Assembly (NCBI GenBank): GCA_028291945.1
Contig: JAQGNH010000243.1
Span: forward strand, 1 to 33,609
DNA length: 33,609 bases
Direction of reading: 5' to 3'
Source: Betaproteobacteria bacterium
GTDB taxonomy: Bacteria > Pseudomonadota > Gammaproteobacteria > Burkholderiales > SG8-41
The notes beneath the pieces are model-generated. The model was given only the letters and a program-made list of their open reading frames with translations. It made no database searches and had not been told where the DNA came from. Below, piece after piece: positions 14,405 to 22,267 of the stretch (the stretch's first letter is position 1; the number at the start of each line of letters is the position of its first letter). Made by a program: the position numbers and the translations under genes.

Positions 14405-15571
14405 ATGAGCCGATCCGTCACGACTATTACCAGTCAGCAGGACAGCGCCCAGGCCGGCGCCGAGCTCGGCCGCGCGATACGCGAAGGTTTGAACGGGGCC
14501 TGTGCAGATGCTGTAATCGTATTTGCCTCGGCGCAGCACGACTACCAGCGCCTGCTCACCGCACTGGTCGAGGCGAGCGGCACCGAGGTGGTCGTGGGGT
14601 CCTCTTCCGCGGGTGAGTTCACGAACACCTCGCGCGGCGAAGGCTATGTTTCCGCCCTCGGTCTGCGCTCGGAAAGCATGCAGTTCGCCGTCGGTATTGG
14701 ACGCAATCTCACTGCGAATCCGATCGGCGCGGCGCGGCAAGTCGTCGAAGCATTCACGGGGCTTGCAGGCAGGCCGATGCCGTACCGGTCTGCGTTGGTG
14801 ATGACGGATGCACTGGCCGGCCATACGGACGCGCTGGTGGAAGAAATGACGATCGCAACCGGCGGTAACTACCGTTTCTTCGGCGGCGGTGCGGGCGATG
14901 ATGGTCGCTTCCAGAAAACTTATGTGTTCGCTGGAACGCAGGCCATGAGCGATGCGGTCGTCGCCCTCGAGATGCTATCGATGCAGCCGGTCGGCGTAGG
15001 CGTATCGCACGGATGGACACCTGCGGGCCCGGGCCTGCGCGTGACTGAAGTCGACGGATCGCGGCTGGTTAGTTTGAACGGTGCGCCGGCGCTGCAGGCC
15101 TTCGAGGATCATGCGGAGGCGACGAGCCAGCAGCTCGATCAGGAAAATCCACTGCCTTTCTTTCTTCATAACATTCTCGGCATCGAGAGCAACGGCAGCT
15201 ACAGGCTGCGGGTTCCGCTCGGCATTGGCGACGACGGAGCGGTATCGTGCGCGGCGGCGATCCCCCATGGTGCCGTGGTGCGCATCATGAAAACGACGGC
15301 AGAATCGGCTGTTCTCGCCGCCGAGCAGGCCACGCGATCCGCGCTGGAAGCGCTGGGCGGGCGCGAGCCCGGGGCCGCTCTGGTATTCGATTGCGTTGCG
15401 ACACGGCTGCGCATCGGCCGCGCGTTCGATAACGAGCTCAAGGCCTGCGCGGACCTGCTGGGTCCGGCCGGCTTCGTGGGCTGCAACACGTACGGGCAGA
15501 TTGCGCGCGCCGAAGGACAGTTCGGAGGCTTTCACAACTGCACTGCTGTGGTCTGCGTTCTGCCGCAATAG
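14405..15571 (+). CDS. FIST-domain sensor protein, NosP-like
   Basis: A 388-residue soluble protein with a FIST_N domain (about 30-220; ADAVIVFASAQHDYQRLL, VVVGSSSAGEFTN, VGVGVSHGWTPAGPGLRVTE) and a FIST_C domain (about 225-365; PFFLHNILGIESNGSYRLR, GAALVFDCVATRLRIG, FVGCNTYGQIARAEGQFGGF). NosP of Pseudomonas, a heme-based nitric oxide sensor, is a stand-alone FIST protein encoded directly ahead of the hybrid kinase NahK. The same order and a three-base gap to a hybrid kinase are seen here. Which His would bind heme cannot be told from sequence alone. An FNR/Anr-like site lies upstream. A plain small-ligand FIST sensor is the alternative. Confidence 0.88.
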   Translation: MSRSVTTITSQQDSAQAGAELGRAIREGLNGACADAVIVFASAQHDYQRLLTALVEASGTEVVVGSSSAGEFTNTSRGEGYVSALGLRSESMQFAVGIGRNLTANPIGAARQVVEAFTGLAGRPMPYRSALVMTDALAGHTDALVEEMTIATGGNYRFFGGGAGDDGRFQKTYVFAGTQAMSDAVVALEMLSMQPVGVGVSHGWTPAGPGLRVTEVDGSRLVSLNGAPALQAFEDHAEATSQQLDQENPLPFFLHNILGIESNGSYRLRVPLGIGDDGAVSCAAAIPHGAVVRIMKTTAESAVLAAEQATRSALEALGGREPGAALVFDCVATRLRIGRAFDNELKACADLLGPAGFVGCNTYGQIARAEGQFGGFHNCTAVVCVLPQ

Positions 15572-15574
15572 ATC

Positions 15575-17215
15575 ATGGCCGAGTGCTCCACGCTCGATCT
15601 CATCGTCGGTCTCAGCGAGCGATCGACGCGCAAGGCCGCTGCCGAGGCGCTCGCGTCCAGGCTCGGCGTGCAAACCGTTCTGCTGTTCGTCAGCGATCCG
15701 GCCCTTCGCGCGCTGATCCCCGCACCGGGACTGCCTCAAACGTTGTACGGCGGGCGCACATGGCGATCGTTTCTCGCGGGCTGCCCTGCAGAGGGGCGCT
15801 GGAGCGGCGAAGTCGAATTGCCGAAAGGCACGCATCGATCGGCGCTCGCCGTGATCGCGGGCGGCACGGCTGTGGTGCTGCTGGGCGGCACACCTCTCGA
15901 AAGCGCGGTCGCGGAGCTCGAGCGGCTGCTGCCGATGCTGGCGGCGCTCCTGGCGGCGGAGCAGGAAGCGGTGATCGCGAAGTCGGAAGCCGAAGCGTCG
16001 AGAGAGGCCTCGCGTAACGCGCACGCGCTCGCCGCGGCGCTCGAGGCGGCACGAGCCGACGCGGCGGCGCTGAACGCGGAGCTGCGCGACGAGCATCGGC
16101 GCAAAGACGAGTTCCTCGCGATGCTCGGTCACGAGCTGCGCAATCCGCTTTCTCCGCTCGTCACCTCTATAGCGTTGCTGCGAATGCGTGCCGATGGCGA
16201 GGGCGTGCCCCCGGGCCTGGTCGACGTGATGGCCCGCCAGACTGCGCAACTTTCGCGACTCGTCGACGATCTTCTCGATGTCTCGCGCGTGAGCCGCGGT
16301 CGCATCGAGCTCAAGCGTGCACGCCTTCTGCTGAGCGATGTGCTGCAGGACGCGTTGGAAGAGAGTCGTCAGCTGCTCCACTTGCGGCGCCACGAGGTCA
16401 CGGTATCCGGCACCGAAGAGCCGCTCACCGTCAACGGCGACCGTGCGCGCCTCGTGCAGGTCTTCGGCAACCTCCTCAACAACGCTGCGAAATACACCGA
16501 TCCCGGCGGGCGCATCACGCTCGTCGTATTGCATGACAAACAGAACGCCATCGTACAGGTCCGCGACAACGGCATTGGCATTGCCGCCGAGATGCGGCCC
16601 CGCATCTTCGATTTGTTCGCGCAGGCGCCGGTCGCGCTGGGACGCGCTGAAGGCGGGTTGGGTATCGGGCTGACCCTCGTACGCACGCTCGTCGAGCTGC
16701 ACGCCGGCCGCGTCACAGTCGACAGCGCGGGTGTCGGTCAGGGCAGCACGTTCACCGTGTCGCTGCCGCTCGCCGTGACCCTGCAGCCCGTACGCAATCC
16801 TTCTATTGTGCCTCTCAAGAGTAAAACTGCTGAGACTGCGCTGCGCGTCCTGATCGTCGACGACAATCGTGACGCGGCCGACTCGATGGCAGTGCTGCTG
16901 CGTCTGATGGGACATGAGGCGGACGTTGCCTACGACGGGCGCACCGCGCTGCAGCTCCCCTCGAAGTCGGACGCCGATCTGATTCTGCTCGATATCGGTC
17001 TGCCAGGCATGGACGGCTACGAAGTTGCACGGCAGCTGCGCCCGACCGCGAAACGCGGTGCGCGGCTCGTTGCGCTCACGGGTTACGGCACTGAGGAGGG
17101 CAAGCTCCGCGCTCGCGACGCCGGATTCGACGAGCATGTCGTAAAGCCGGTCAGCAGCGAGAAGCTGGAACAGCTGATCAGCGCGTCCGCGACGGCGCCT
17201 TCGCGCGCGATTTAG
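15575..17215 (+). CDS. Hybrid sensor histidine kinase with C-terminal receiver, partner of the FIST protein
   Basis: A 546-residue cytosolic kinase without transmembrane helices. Residues 1-125 form an uncharacterised sensor region (GAF-like at best), 127-178 an Ala/Glu-rich coiled coil, then HisKA with GHELRNPLSP (phospho-His186). The ATPase domain has NLLNNAAKYT (N box), DNGIGIA (G1), FDLFAQ (F box) and GGLGIGL (G2). The receiver (about 424-540) has DD429-430, acceptor Asp473 in LLDIGLPGMDGYE, Thr502 and Lys524. The ATG is three bases after the FIST stop, so the two are co-transcribed and probably coupled. NahK is the closest functional analogue by gene order; its phosphotransfer partner is not encoded here. 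Relation to NO is inference. Confidence 0.93.
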   Translation: MAECSTLDLIVGLSERSTRKAAAEALASRLGVQTVLLFVSDPALRALIPAPGLPQTLYGGRTWRSFLAGCPAEGRWSGEVELPKGTHRSALAVIAGGTAVVLLGGTPLESAVAELERLLPMLAALLAAEQEAVIAKSEAEASREASRNAHALAAALEAARADAAALNAELRDEHRRKDEFLAMLGHELRNPLSPLVTSIALLRMRADGEGVPPGLVDVMARQTAQLSRLVDDLLDVSRVSRGRIELKRARLLLSDVLQDALEESRQLLHLRRHEVTVSGTEEPLTVNGDRARLVQVFGNLLNNAAKYTDPGGRITLVVLHDKQNAIVQVRDNGIGIAAEMRPRIFDLFAQAPVALGRAEGGLGIGLTLVRTLVELHAGRVTVDSAGVGQGSTFTVSLPLAVTLQPVRNPSIVPLKSKTAETALRVLIVDDNRDAADSMAVLLRLMGHEADVAYDGRTALQLPSKSDADLILLDIGLPGMDGYEVARQLRPTAKRGARLVALTGYGTEEGKLRARDAGFDEHVVKPVSSEKLEQLISASATAPSRAI

Positions 17216-17225
17216 CTGGCGTGGT

Positions 17226-17274
17226 GTGGGACATCACACGAGCCTGGCCTGGGATCCCACCATATTATTTTTTT
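17226..17274 (+). terminator. Possible terminator after the kinase operon
   Basis: GTGGGA (17226-17231) can pair with TCCCAC (17255-17260), with a 23-base loop, followed by CATATTATTTTTTT. The stem is short and the loop long, so support is modest. TATTAT at 17263-17268 could instead be the -10 of the next gene. Confidence 0.35.
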
Positions 17275-17313
17275 GCGCTCGACCTAAACAGAAAACGCTA
17301 TCCTTCCGTCATC

Positions 17314-17781
17314 ATGATCGAAATCAACGAGCAGTTCGAGGTCCCTTCGGCGGCGCCGCCCTTCGTGTGGAATTTGCTGTCCGATCCGCACGCGGTTGTT
17401 GGGTGTGTGCCAGGCGCGGCATTGGGGGAAGAGCACGAGGACGGATCTTTCGATGGCAGTCTCACGGTCAAGTTCGGACCTGCCAAGGTCACTTTCCGTG
17501 CAAGGATCGACCTCGATCTCGATCAGAGCGCGATGACCGGACGGGTTACCGCGCGTGGCAAAGACAACCAGGGCGGCACGCGCTTCAAGGCAAGCATGAG
17601 CTTTAAAGTGACCGATAACGCAGAAAACGCGGGCACGACGGTGCTCATCAAGGGCGAGAACGAAATAACGGGCAAGCTCGCGGGGATCGTCGAGGCCGGC
17701 GCCAAAATAGTGATCAAGCGCATGGCCGCGGAGTTTTCCGAGAATCTTGCTGCGCGATGCGCCGGCGCAAACACGGCGTAG
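17314..17781 (+). CDS. CoxG-like SRPBCC family protein
   Basis: A 155-residue START/SRPBCC-fold protein: the N-terminal strand MIEINEQFEVPSAAPPFVWN, then a helix with LLSDPHAVVGCVPGA, a strand pair (GSLTVKFGPAKVTFRARIDL), the turn GKDNQGGTRFKASMSFKV and a C-terminal helix IVIKRMAAEFSENLAAR. It is typical of the CoxG family, known for a membrane-anchored subunit near CO dehydrogenase genes but also found as orphans. No cox genes and no anchor helix are seen, so a lipid- or ligand-binding role is the safer view. The frame opens at 17221, but family similarity starts at the ATG at 17314; the ribosome site is weak. The TPP enzyme gene follows by 100 bp. Confidence 0.82.
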   Translation: MIEINEQFEVPSAAPPFVWNLLSDPHAVVGCVPGAALGEEHEDGSFDGSLTVKFGPAKVTFRARIDLDLDQSAMTGRVTARGKDNQGGTRFKASMSFKVTDNAENAGTTVLIKGENEITGKLAGIVEAGAKIVIKRMAAEFSENLAARCAGANTA

Positions 17782-17881
17782 GACTCAACGGGAGCACATT
17801 CCGTGGCGTCGGTTACTCCCCTGCTCGGCGTTTGGGAGGGGCTACATTTTCACGGGGTCGACGACCCAGCAAGGGGGAGCG

Positions 17882-19537
17882 ATGAAGGTTTACGAACGTT
17901 TGGCGAGTGCATTCGCAGGCGAAGGCGTCTCTCACATCTTCGGCATGATGGGTGACGGCAACATGTACTGGATGGATGCGCTCGATAAGCTGACCGACGT
18001 GAAAGTGCTCGAAGTACGCCACGAAGGCGTCGGCCTGGGGATGGCGGATGGCTGGGCGCGACAGACGCATACGCCGGGCGTGTGCACCGCGACCTGCGGT
18101 CCGGGCGTAACGCAGCTCGCGACCGCGTTCGTTACCGCTGCGCGCGCGGAATCGCCGCTCGTCGCGTTCGTCGGCGAATTTCCCGGTACGGATCAGGACT
18201 ACATCCAGCGCTTCGACCAGTCGCGGTTCGCAGCAGCGTGCGAAGCTGGCTTCGTTCGCATCACGTCGCCCGACTACGCGGACGAGGCTGTGCGCAAGGC
18301 GTTCTACCTCGCGAAGCTCGAGTCGCGTCCGATCATGCTGAGCGCGCCGATGGACGTGCAGCAGATGAAGTTCGAAGACGAGGAGCCTTACAAGCCGTCG
18401 TCCACGTTGTTGCCGGCTCGGCGTATCGCGCGTGCCGATCCCGACATGCTTGCGAAGGCTGCCGAGATCATCGCGAATAGCAAGAAGCCGGTGATCGTCG
18501 TCGGGCGCGGCGCGATGTGGTCGGGCGCGGGTGACGCCGTCGTCAAATTGGGCAAACGTATCGGTGCGCTGACTGCGACGACGTTGCGCGCGAAGAACTG
18601 GCTCGCCGACAACGAATATCACGCTGGCATCTCCGGTTTGTACGCGACGAAGACGGCCATCCAGCTTTTCGAAGAGGCTGACTGCGTGATCGCCGTCGGC
18701 GCGAGCATGAACCGCTACACGACCGAGCACGGATATCTGTATCCGAACGCACGCTACATACATCTCGACGCCAAAGCGCACGTGATGATGGGCAGCGGCC
18801 GTGCAGCCGATTGTTACCTGCAGACCGATGCGAAAGCCGGCATCGAGGATCTGGAGGCTCTGCTCGCCAAACGATCGTTCAGGTCGACAGGCTACCGCAC
18901 CGGTGAAGTACTCGAGCGACTCAGCAACCAGTTCGAGGATCGCACGCAATTCGAGATCGAACCGGGAACGATCGATCCGCGCGAGGTTTGTCGCGTGATC
19001 GACGAGACCGTGCCGGGCAGCATTGGTCTGCTCACGGGCAGCGGTGCGAGCGCGGGCTTCTCGACGGTGACCTTCCAGCGTCCGCGGCCGTTCCTGCACG
19101 CGGCACAGTTCTTCGGCTGTATCGGACAGATGCTGCCTGCCGCGATGGGCATGTGTGTCGCCACGGGCAACAAGCCGACGCTGCTCGTCGACGGGGACGC
19201 GAGCACCATGATGCATATTTCGGATTTCGACACCGCTGTGCGCTACAAGATGCCGCTGCTCGCGGTCGTGCTCAACGATCAGGCGCTCGGCTCCGAATAT
19301 CACAAAATGCGCGCACACAAGATGAAGGCCGAGCTCTCTACGATTCCGACTCCCAACATTGGGGAAATCGCAAAAGCGATGGGTGGAAGAGGGCGTCTCG
19401 CGACGACGGTGGAAGAGGTGCGCGCGGCCGCCGCCGAGTGGGTCGCCAATCCGGGCCCGATGATCATCGACGCGCGCATCTCGCGCAATGCCATAACGAT
19501 CGCGCATCGCCGGGTTCTATACGGCAAGGACGAATAA
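17882..19537 (+). CDS. Thiamine-pyrophosphate-dependent enzyme, acetolactate synthase-like
   Basis: A 551-residue, three-domain TPP enzyme. The N-terminal pyrimidine-binding domain has the catalytic Glu48 in EVRHEGVGLGMADGWAR and the CGPGVTQLATA loop; a central Rossmann-like domain spans about 185-330 (KKPVIVVGRGAMWSGAG); the C-terminal cofactor domain has DGDASTMMHISDFDTA and VVLNDQALGSEYHKMRAH. The usual GDG...NN metal motif reads GDA (438-440) ... ND (465-466), a variant that keeps Asp439 and Asn465. It could be a decarboxylase or carboligase of 2-oxo acids; the exact one cannot be told. GGGGGAG precedes the ATG at 17882. It follows the CoxG-like gene and may be co-transcribed with it. Confidence 0.9.
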   Translation: MKVYERLASAFAGEGVSHIFGMMGDGNMYWMDALDKLTDVKVLEVRHEGVGLGMADGWARQTHTPGVCTATCGPGVTQLATAFVTAARAESPLVAFVGEFPGTDQDYIQRFDQSRFAAACEAGFVRITSPDYADEAVRKAFYLAKLESRPIMLSAPMDVQQMKFEDEEPYKPSSTLLPARRIARADPDMLAKAAEIIANSKKPVIVVGRGAMWSGAGDAVVKLGKRIGALTATTLRAKNWLADNEYHAGISGLYATKTAIQLFEEADCVIAVGASMNRYTTEHGYLYPNARYIHLDAKAHVMMGSGRAADCYLQTDAKAGIEDLEALLAKRSFRSTGYRTGEVLERLSNQFEDRTQFEIEPGTIDPREVCRVIDETVPGSIGLLTGSGASAGFSTVTFQRPRPFLHAAQFFGCIGQMLPAAMGMCVATGNKPTLLVDGDASTMMHISDFDTAVRYKMPLLAVVLNDQALGSEYHKMRAHKMKAELSTIPTPNIGEIAKAMGGRGRLATTVEEVRAAAAEWVANPGPMIIDARISRNAITIAHRRVLYGKDE

Positions 19538-19763
19538 AGCCGCGGCATGATGCGAAAGGCGACCGTTTCGTCAGGGTAAGGCGTATAGTCAGTTACCCCG
19601 CGCATCGCGTGTCTTGCGCCCGGCGCAGATGCCGGCTGCATAGAATGAGAACGCGCGCGGGCGGTTTGGTTGGACGACGGTTCGGCTCGTCTTCGCACCC
19701 GATGCCAAGCTCATGTTCCGATGTGCTCCGAATCGAAGCGATCGAAACCCGGAGGCAACGATC

Positions 19764-19991
19764 ATGGCTATACCCGAAGCAAAACTCAGTCGACCGTCGT
19801 GGCAACTCGACGGCGCGCGATGGTCGTTCATGGTATCCAACGATACCTCGCACAGCGTGCCGCGACTGAGCTGGTGGTGGCGGGCCGTAGGAAAAAACGG
19901 TGTGACGTGGAATGACGATGCCCGCTTCCTGACGATGTTGGAATGCCAGGCGGACGCCGCGACTCACGGCTTCAATCCGACGCATGCATGA
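19764..19991 (+). CDS. Small W-x-W/EC-DA family protein, member C
   Basis: A 75-residue protein with LSWWWRAVGKNGVTW followed by FLTMLECQADAATHGFNP, again W-x-W ... F-x4-E-C-x2-D-A-x3-G-F as in 11954-12163 and 13810-13983. It has an added 35-residue N-terminal part with a second Trp-containing strand (RWSFMVSNDT), so it is the longest of the three. GGAGG eight bases before the ATG decides the start. No neighbour is obviously linked. Function unknown. Confidence 0.72.
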   Translation: MAIPEAKLSRPSWQLDGARWSFMVSNDTSHSVPRLSWWWRAVGKNGVTWNDDARFLTMLECQADAATHGFNPTHA

Positions 19992-20118
19992 TCGAGCCGG
20001 TTCGCGCTCATCGCGAGCCAATCAGACGTGAGCGTTGGCCTTGGCACGGCGCTTGCCCTTGTGTACACAAGCGGACATAGGCGCTTTATGTCAGGCTTTC
20101 AACCAATAAGAAAGAATC

Positions 20119-20907
20119 ATGTCTTTTTCAGAACTTCCGGCACGGCTCGCTTCGGGAATGATTGATCTGCCCTGGTGGGGCTATCTCGTCGTTGCTCTGA
20201 TTCTCACGCATATCACGATCATAGGTGTGACGCTCTTTCTTCACCGGCATCAGGCACACCACGCGATCGATTTGCATCCGGTTGTGAGTCATCTCTTGCG
20301 TGCATGGCTGTGGCTCACGACAGGCATGATCACGCGCGAATGGGTGGCTGTCCATCGCAAGCATCACGCGAACAAGGACAGGATCGGCGATCCGCACAGC
20401 CCGCAGATTTTCGGAATCAACCGCGTCGTATGGGCCGGCGTGCTGCTGTATACCCGAGAGGCCGACAACATCGAGACAGTGACGCGTTATGGACACGGAG
20501 CTCCGAATGACTGGCTCGAGCGCACCATTTATTCGAAACATGCGCGCCTGGGCGTCGCCTTGATGGGGGCAGCTGATTTGCTCGTGTTTGGCCTGTGGCC
20601 CGGGACCGTGATCTTCCTGATTCAGATGCTATGGATCCCATTCTTTGCAGCCGGTGTGATCAACGGCCTGGGCCACTGGTTCGGCTATCGCAACTGGGGA
20701 ACCGATGACGCGAGCACTAACATCATCCCGTTCGGTATTCTCATCGGAGGCGAAGAACTGCACAACAATCACCACCGCAATCCGGCCGCTGCGAAGCTAT
20801 CGAACAAGTGGTACGAGTTCGACGTCGGCTGGCTCTACATATGGCTGCTGACGCGCGCGGGTCTGGCACGTGTGAGGAGCCCGCGCGAGTCCGTCGTCAC
20901 GCAGTGA
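20119..20907 (+). CDS. Acyl-lipid/acyl-CoA fatty acid desaturase
   Basis: A 262-residue integral-membrane di-iron desaturase. All three His boxes are intact: HRHQAHH (42-48), HRKHH (79-83) and HNNHH (215-219), together with GHWFGYRNWGTDDAST. Hydrophobic segments lie at about 20-40, 57-72, 145-160 and 163-184. It introduces a double bond in saturated acyl chains, probably the delta-9 position as for the bacterial stearoyl-type family. It is shorter than eukaryotic enzymes and lacks a fused cytochrome b5, so an external electron donor is needed. The ATG at 20119 follows a short A-rich leader with a weak ribosome site. It is monocistronic. Confidence 0.92.
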   Translation: MSFSELPARLASGMIDLPWWGYLVVALILTHITIIGVTLFLHRHQAHHAIDLHPVVSHLLRAWLWLTTGMITREWVAVHRKHHANKDRIGDPHSPQIFGINRVVWAGVLLYTREADNIETVTRYGHGAPNDWLERTIYSKHARLGVALMGAADLLVFGLWPGTVIFLIQMLWIPFFAAGVINGLGHWFGYRNWGTDDASTNIIPFGILIGGEELHNNHHRNPAAAKLSNKWYEFDVGWLYIWLLTRAGLARVRSPRESVVTQ

Positions 20908-21020
20908 ACCGCGCGGCACTATCCGTCGAACTTGCTTTCGGCGCTCTGATGTTGTGGAACTGACAGATCAGCTGAACAGCATACGACTTGCGGGATGCTG
21001 ACCGCGCTGGGAAAAGCAGC

Positions 21021-21125
21021 TCAGCCGTAGATGCGCGTGGAGGACAGCAGCATGTATGTCATGACGACTGCCGCCAACAGCGCGAGGGCGACCCCTACAT
21101 CCAGCGGTGCAACGAATCTACGCAT
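21021..21125 (-). CDS. Micro membrane protein, 34 residues
   Basis: A 34-residue frame: MRRFVAPLDVGVALALLAAV followed by VMTYMLLSSTRIYG. A basic start, one hydrophobic helix (about 9-27) and a polar tail make it a plausible inner-membrane micropeptide with the N-terminus inside. It begins 18 bases after the stop of the 43-residue membrane frame upstream, so both could be on one minus-strand transcript. Its ribosome site is weak. No family is recognised. Confidence 0.45.
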   Translation of the reverse strand: MRRFVAPLDVGVALALLAAVVMTYMLLSSTRIYG

Positions 21126-21143
21126 AAGTCTCAGGCATCAATT

Positions 21144-21275
21144 TCAGTGACTCAGCAACGTCGGGAAAACGAAGCCAAACGAGACGAAGAAGACGCACAG
21201 CTTCACCATAAAGACCAGTTTTCCGGCTAGCGTCATTTCGTGGAAAGACAGTGCCGGAGCCAGCAAGGCGCTCAT
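21144..21275 (-). CDS. Micro membrane protein, 43 residues
   Basis: A 43-residue frame: MSALLAPALSFHEMTLAGKL followed by VFMVKLCVFFVSFGFVFPTL and LSH. A single helix of about 18 hydrophobic residues follows one Lys pair. AAGG lies nine bases before the ATG (21275); an internal ATG would give a 30-residue form. It is followed by the 34-residue frame. Both lie in a stretch with no longer gene and on the same strand as the DUF2934 gene. Confidence 0.45.
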   Translation of the reverse strand: MSALLAPALSFHEMTLAGKLVFMVKLCVFFVSFGFVFPTLLSH

Positions 21276-21524
21276 CGTGGTTGCCTTAAAAGGGAAGGAA
21301 CGGTCTGAACGTACAGTCAATCCGAACTCGCGTATGTGCGGTGCCGTACGCTGGCTCTGGCGCGACCGAAGGAAAACTGCTGTCCGAGCTTACGCCCTTT
21401 GCGGAGGCGGCGTACGTTTATTGCCGCTCAGGCGATGACGTCCGTCTCGGTCGGGCAAACGTTTTGGAGCAGCGAGGGGGCTAATACCGCAGGCGTGCAG
21501 CAATTCGACGTTTTGCGCCAGGCG

Positions 21525-21776
21525 TTACCGCTGTACTTCCGGCTCGTTGTTTCGGCGTCCGGGGAGGGCTGGTCCGCCACCGAGTTCTTTTTCAGCCTCG
21601 AGCCAGTCCTCTTCTTCGTAACCGGGTGCAAATCCGCGGCGTTCTGCGCGGTAGTATGCCGCTTCGGCAAGGTGCCGCTGCCGATCGGCGGGGTCTGGTC
21701 GCGCCTCGGCAGGCGCACAAGACTGCGGCTCGGTGTTCCCGCCACCCTCGTGAATCGCGTGAAAAGGCCAATCCAT
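21525..21776 (-). CDS. DUF2934 domain protein
   Basis: An 83-residue protein whose middle, RQRHLAEAAYYRAERRGFAP followed by GYEEEDWLEAEKEL, matches DUF2934, a short helical domain that ends in the conserved W-x-E/x-A-E. The flanks are Pro/Gly/Asn-rich and probably disordered. A good AAGGAA six bases before the ATG at 21776 decides the start, although the same frame stays open to 22259 with Arg/Ala-rich shadow-like residues. Function of the domain is unknown; it is common in soil proteobacteria. The micro membrane genes lie about 250 bp further along the same strand. Confidence 0.7.
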   Translation of the reverse strand: MDWPFHAIHEGGGNTEPQSCAPAEARPDPADRQRHLAEAAYYRAERRGFAPGYEEEDWLEAEKELGGGPALPGRRNNEPEVQR

Positions 21777-22267
21777 GTGAGTTCCTTGTCTGTCAGACCC
21801 TGCTGAGACATGCAAAGCCGATTCCGACCGGCGCCTTAAAGGTGCGCAACGGTAGGCGATCCGTACGGTGCCCCGGTCCGTCCGAAAAGAAAAAGCGCGA
21901 TTGTAACGAAAACATTGCTGCCAGTTTGCCGGGTACGCATCGTGCGCGTTCACAGGATGGACACTGCAACGGAGGCGCGGGCGATCGAGTGTCAACGCGC
22001 TGTTGATCGCGGTTTTTGCGCAAGCCACGTTGGACAAACATGCATTCGGCCGCGTAATTCCCCGTGTCAGGCTCAGGCTGATCGTCGCGTACTGTATGCC
22101 ATATAATTCCGGCGATTTCGTCGTGAGTCTAATTACGAATCCAGATTTCCCCCACGCGACTGCGGCTTTAGCAACTGTGTTTGGGGACGCGGCGAAACGG
22201 AATACGTCGCCTACGCCGCGAGGCGAAAAACGGGTGGCCGCATTCGCCCGGCGCAACAAAGGTAGCC
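21777..22267. other. 491-bp divergent spacer with a promoter for the operon to the right
   Basis: No supported gene. It separates the DUF2934 gene (minus) from the CoA-ligase operon (plus) and contains the consensus -10 TATAAT at 22102-22107. Short inverted repeats such as GCGCCTT...AGGTGC near 21830-21846 are of unclear meaning. The leader from the -10 to the first gene would be about 150 nt. Confidence 0.4.
22102..22107 (+). promoter_or_regulatory. Perfect -10 box (TATAAT) of a promoter for the CoA-ligase/Bug4 operon
   Basis: TATAAT is an exact sigma-70 -10. The -35 region is poor (CTGATC with an 18-bp spacer), so an activator is likely needed. It is the only good candidate promoter between 21777 and 22268. 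Confidence 0.45.

Noticed and set aside
14188-14421. Minus-strand frame of 77 codons ahead of the FIST gene
   Set aside because: It overlaps the FNR-like box and FIST start region and has no ribosome site; composition is not distinctive.
14975-17137. Minus-strand open frame of 720 codons opposite the FIST and kinase genes
   Set aside because: Composition is Arg/His/Gln-rich with no recognisable domain; it mirrors the third-position GC bias of the clearly real kinase on the plus strand.
17813-19507. Minus-strand open frame of 564 codons opposite the TPP enzyme
   Set aside because: It covers a complete, motif-bearing TPP enzyme gene on the plus strand; the translated sequence is Arg/His-rich and lacks domains.
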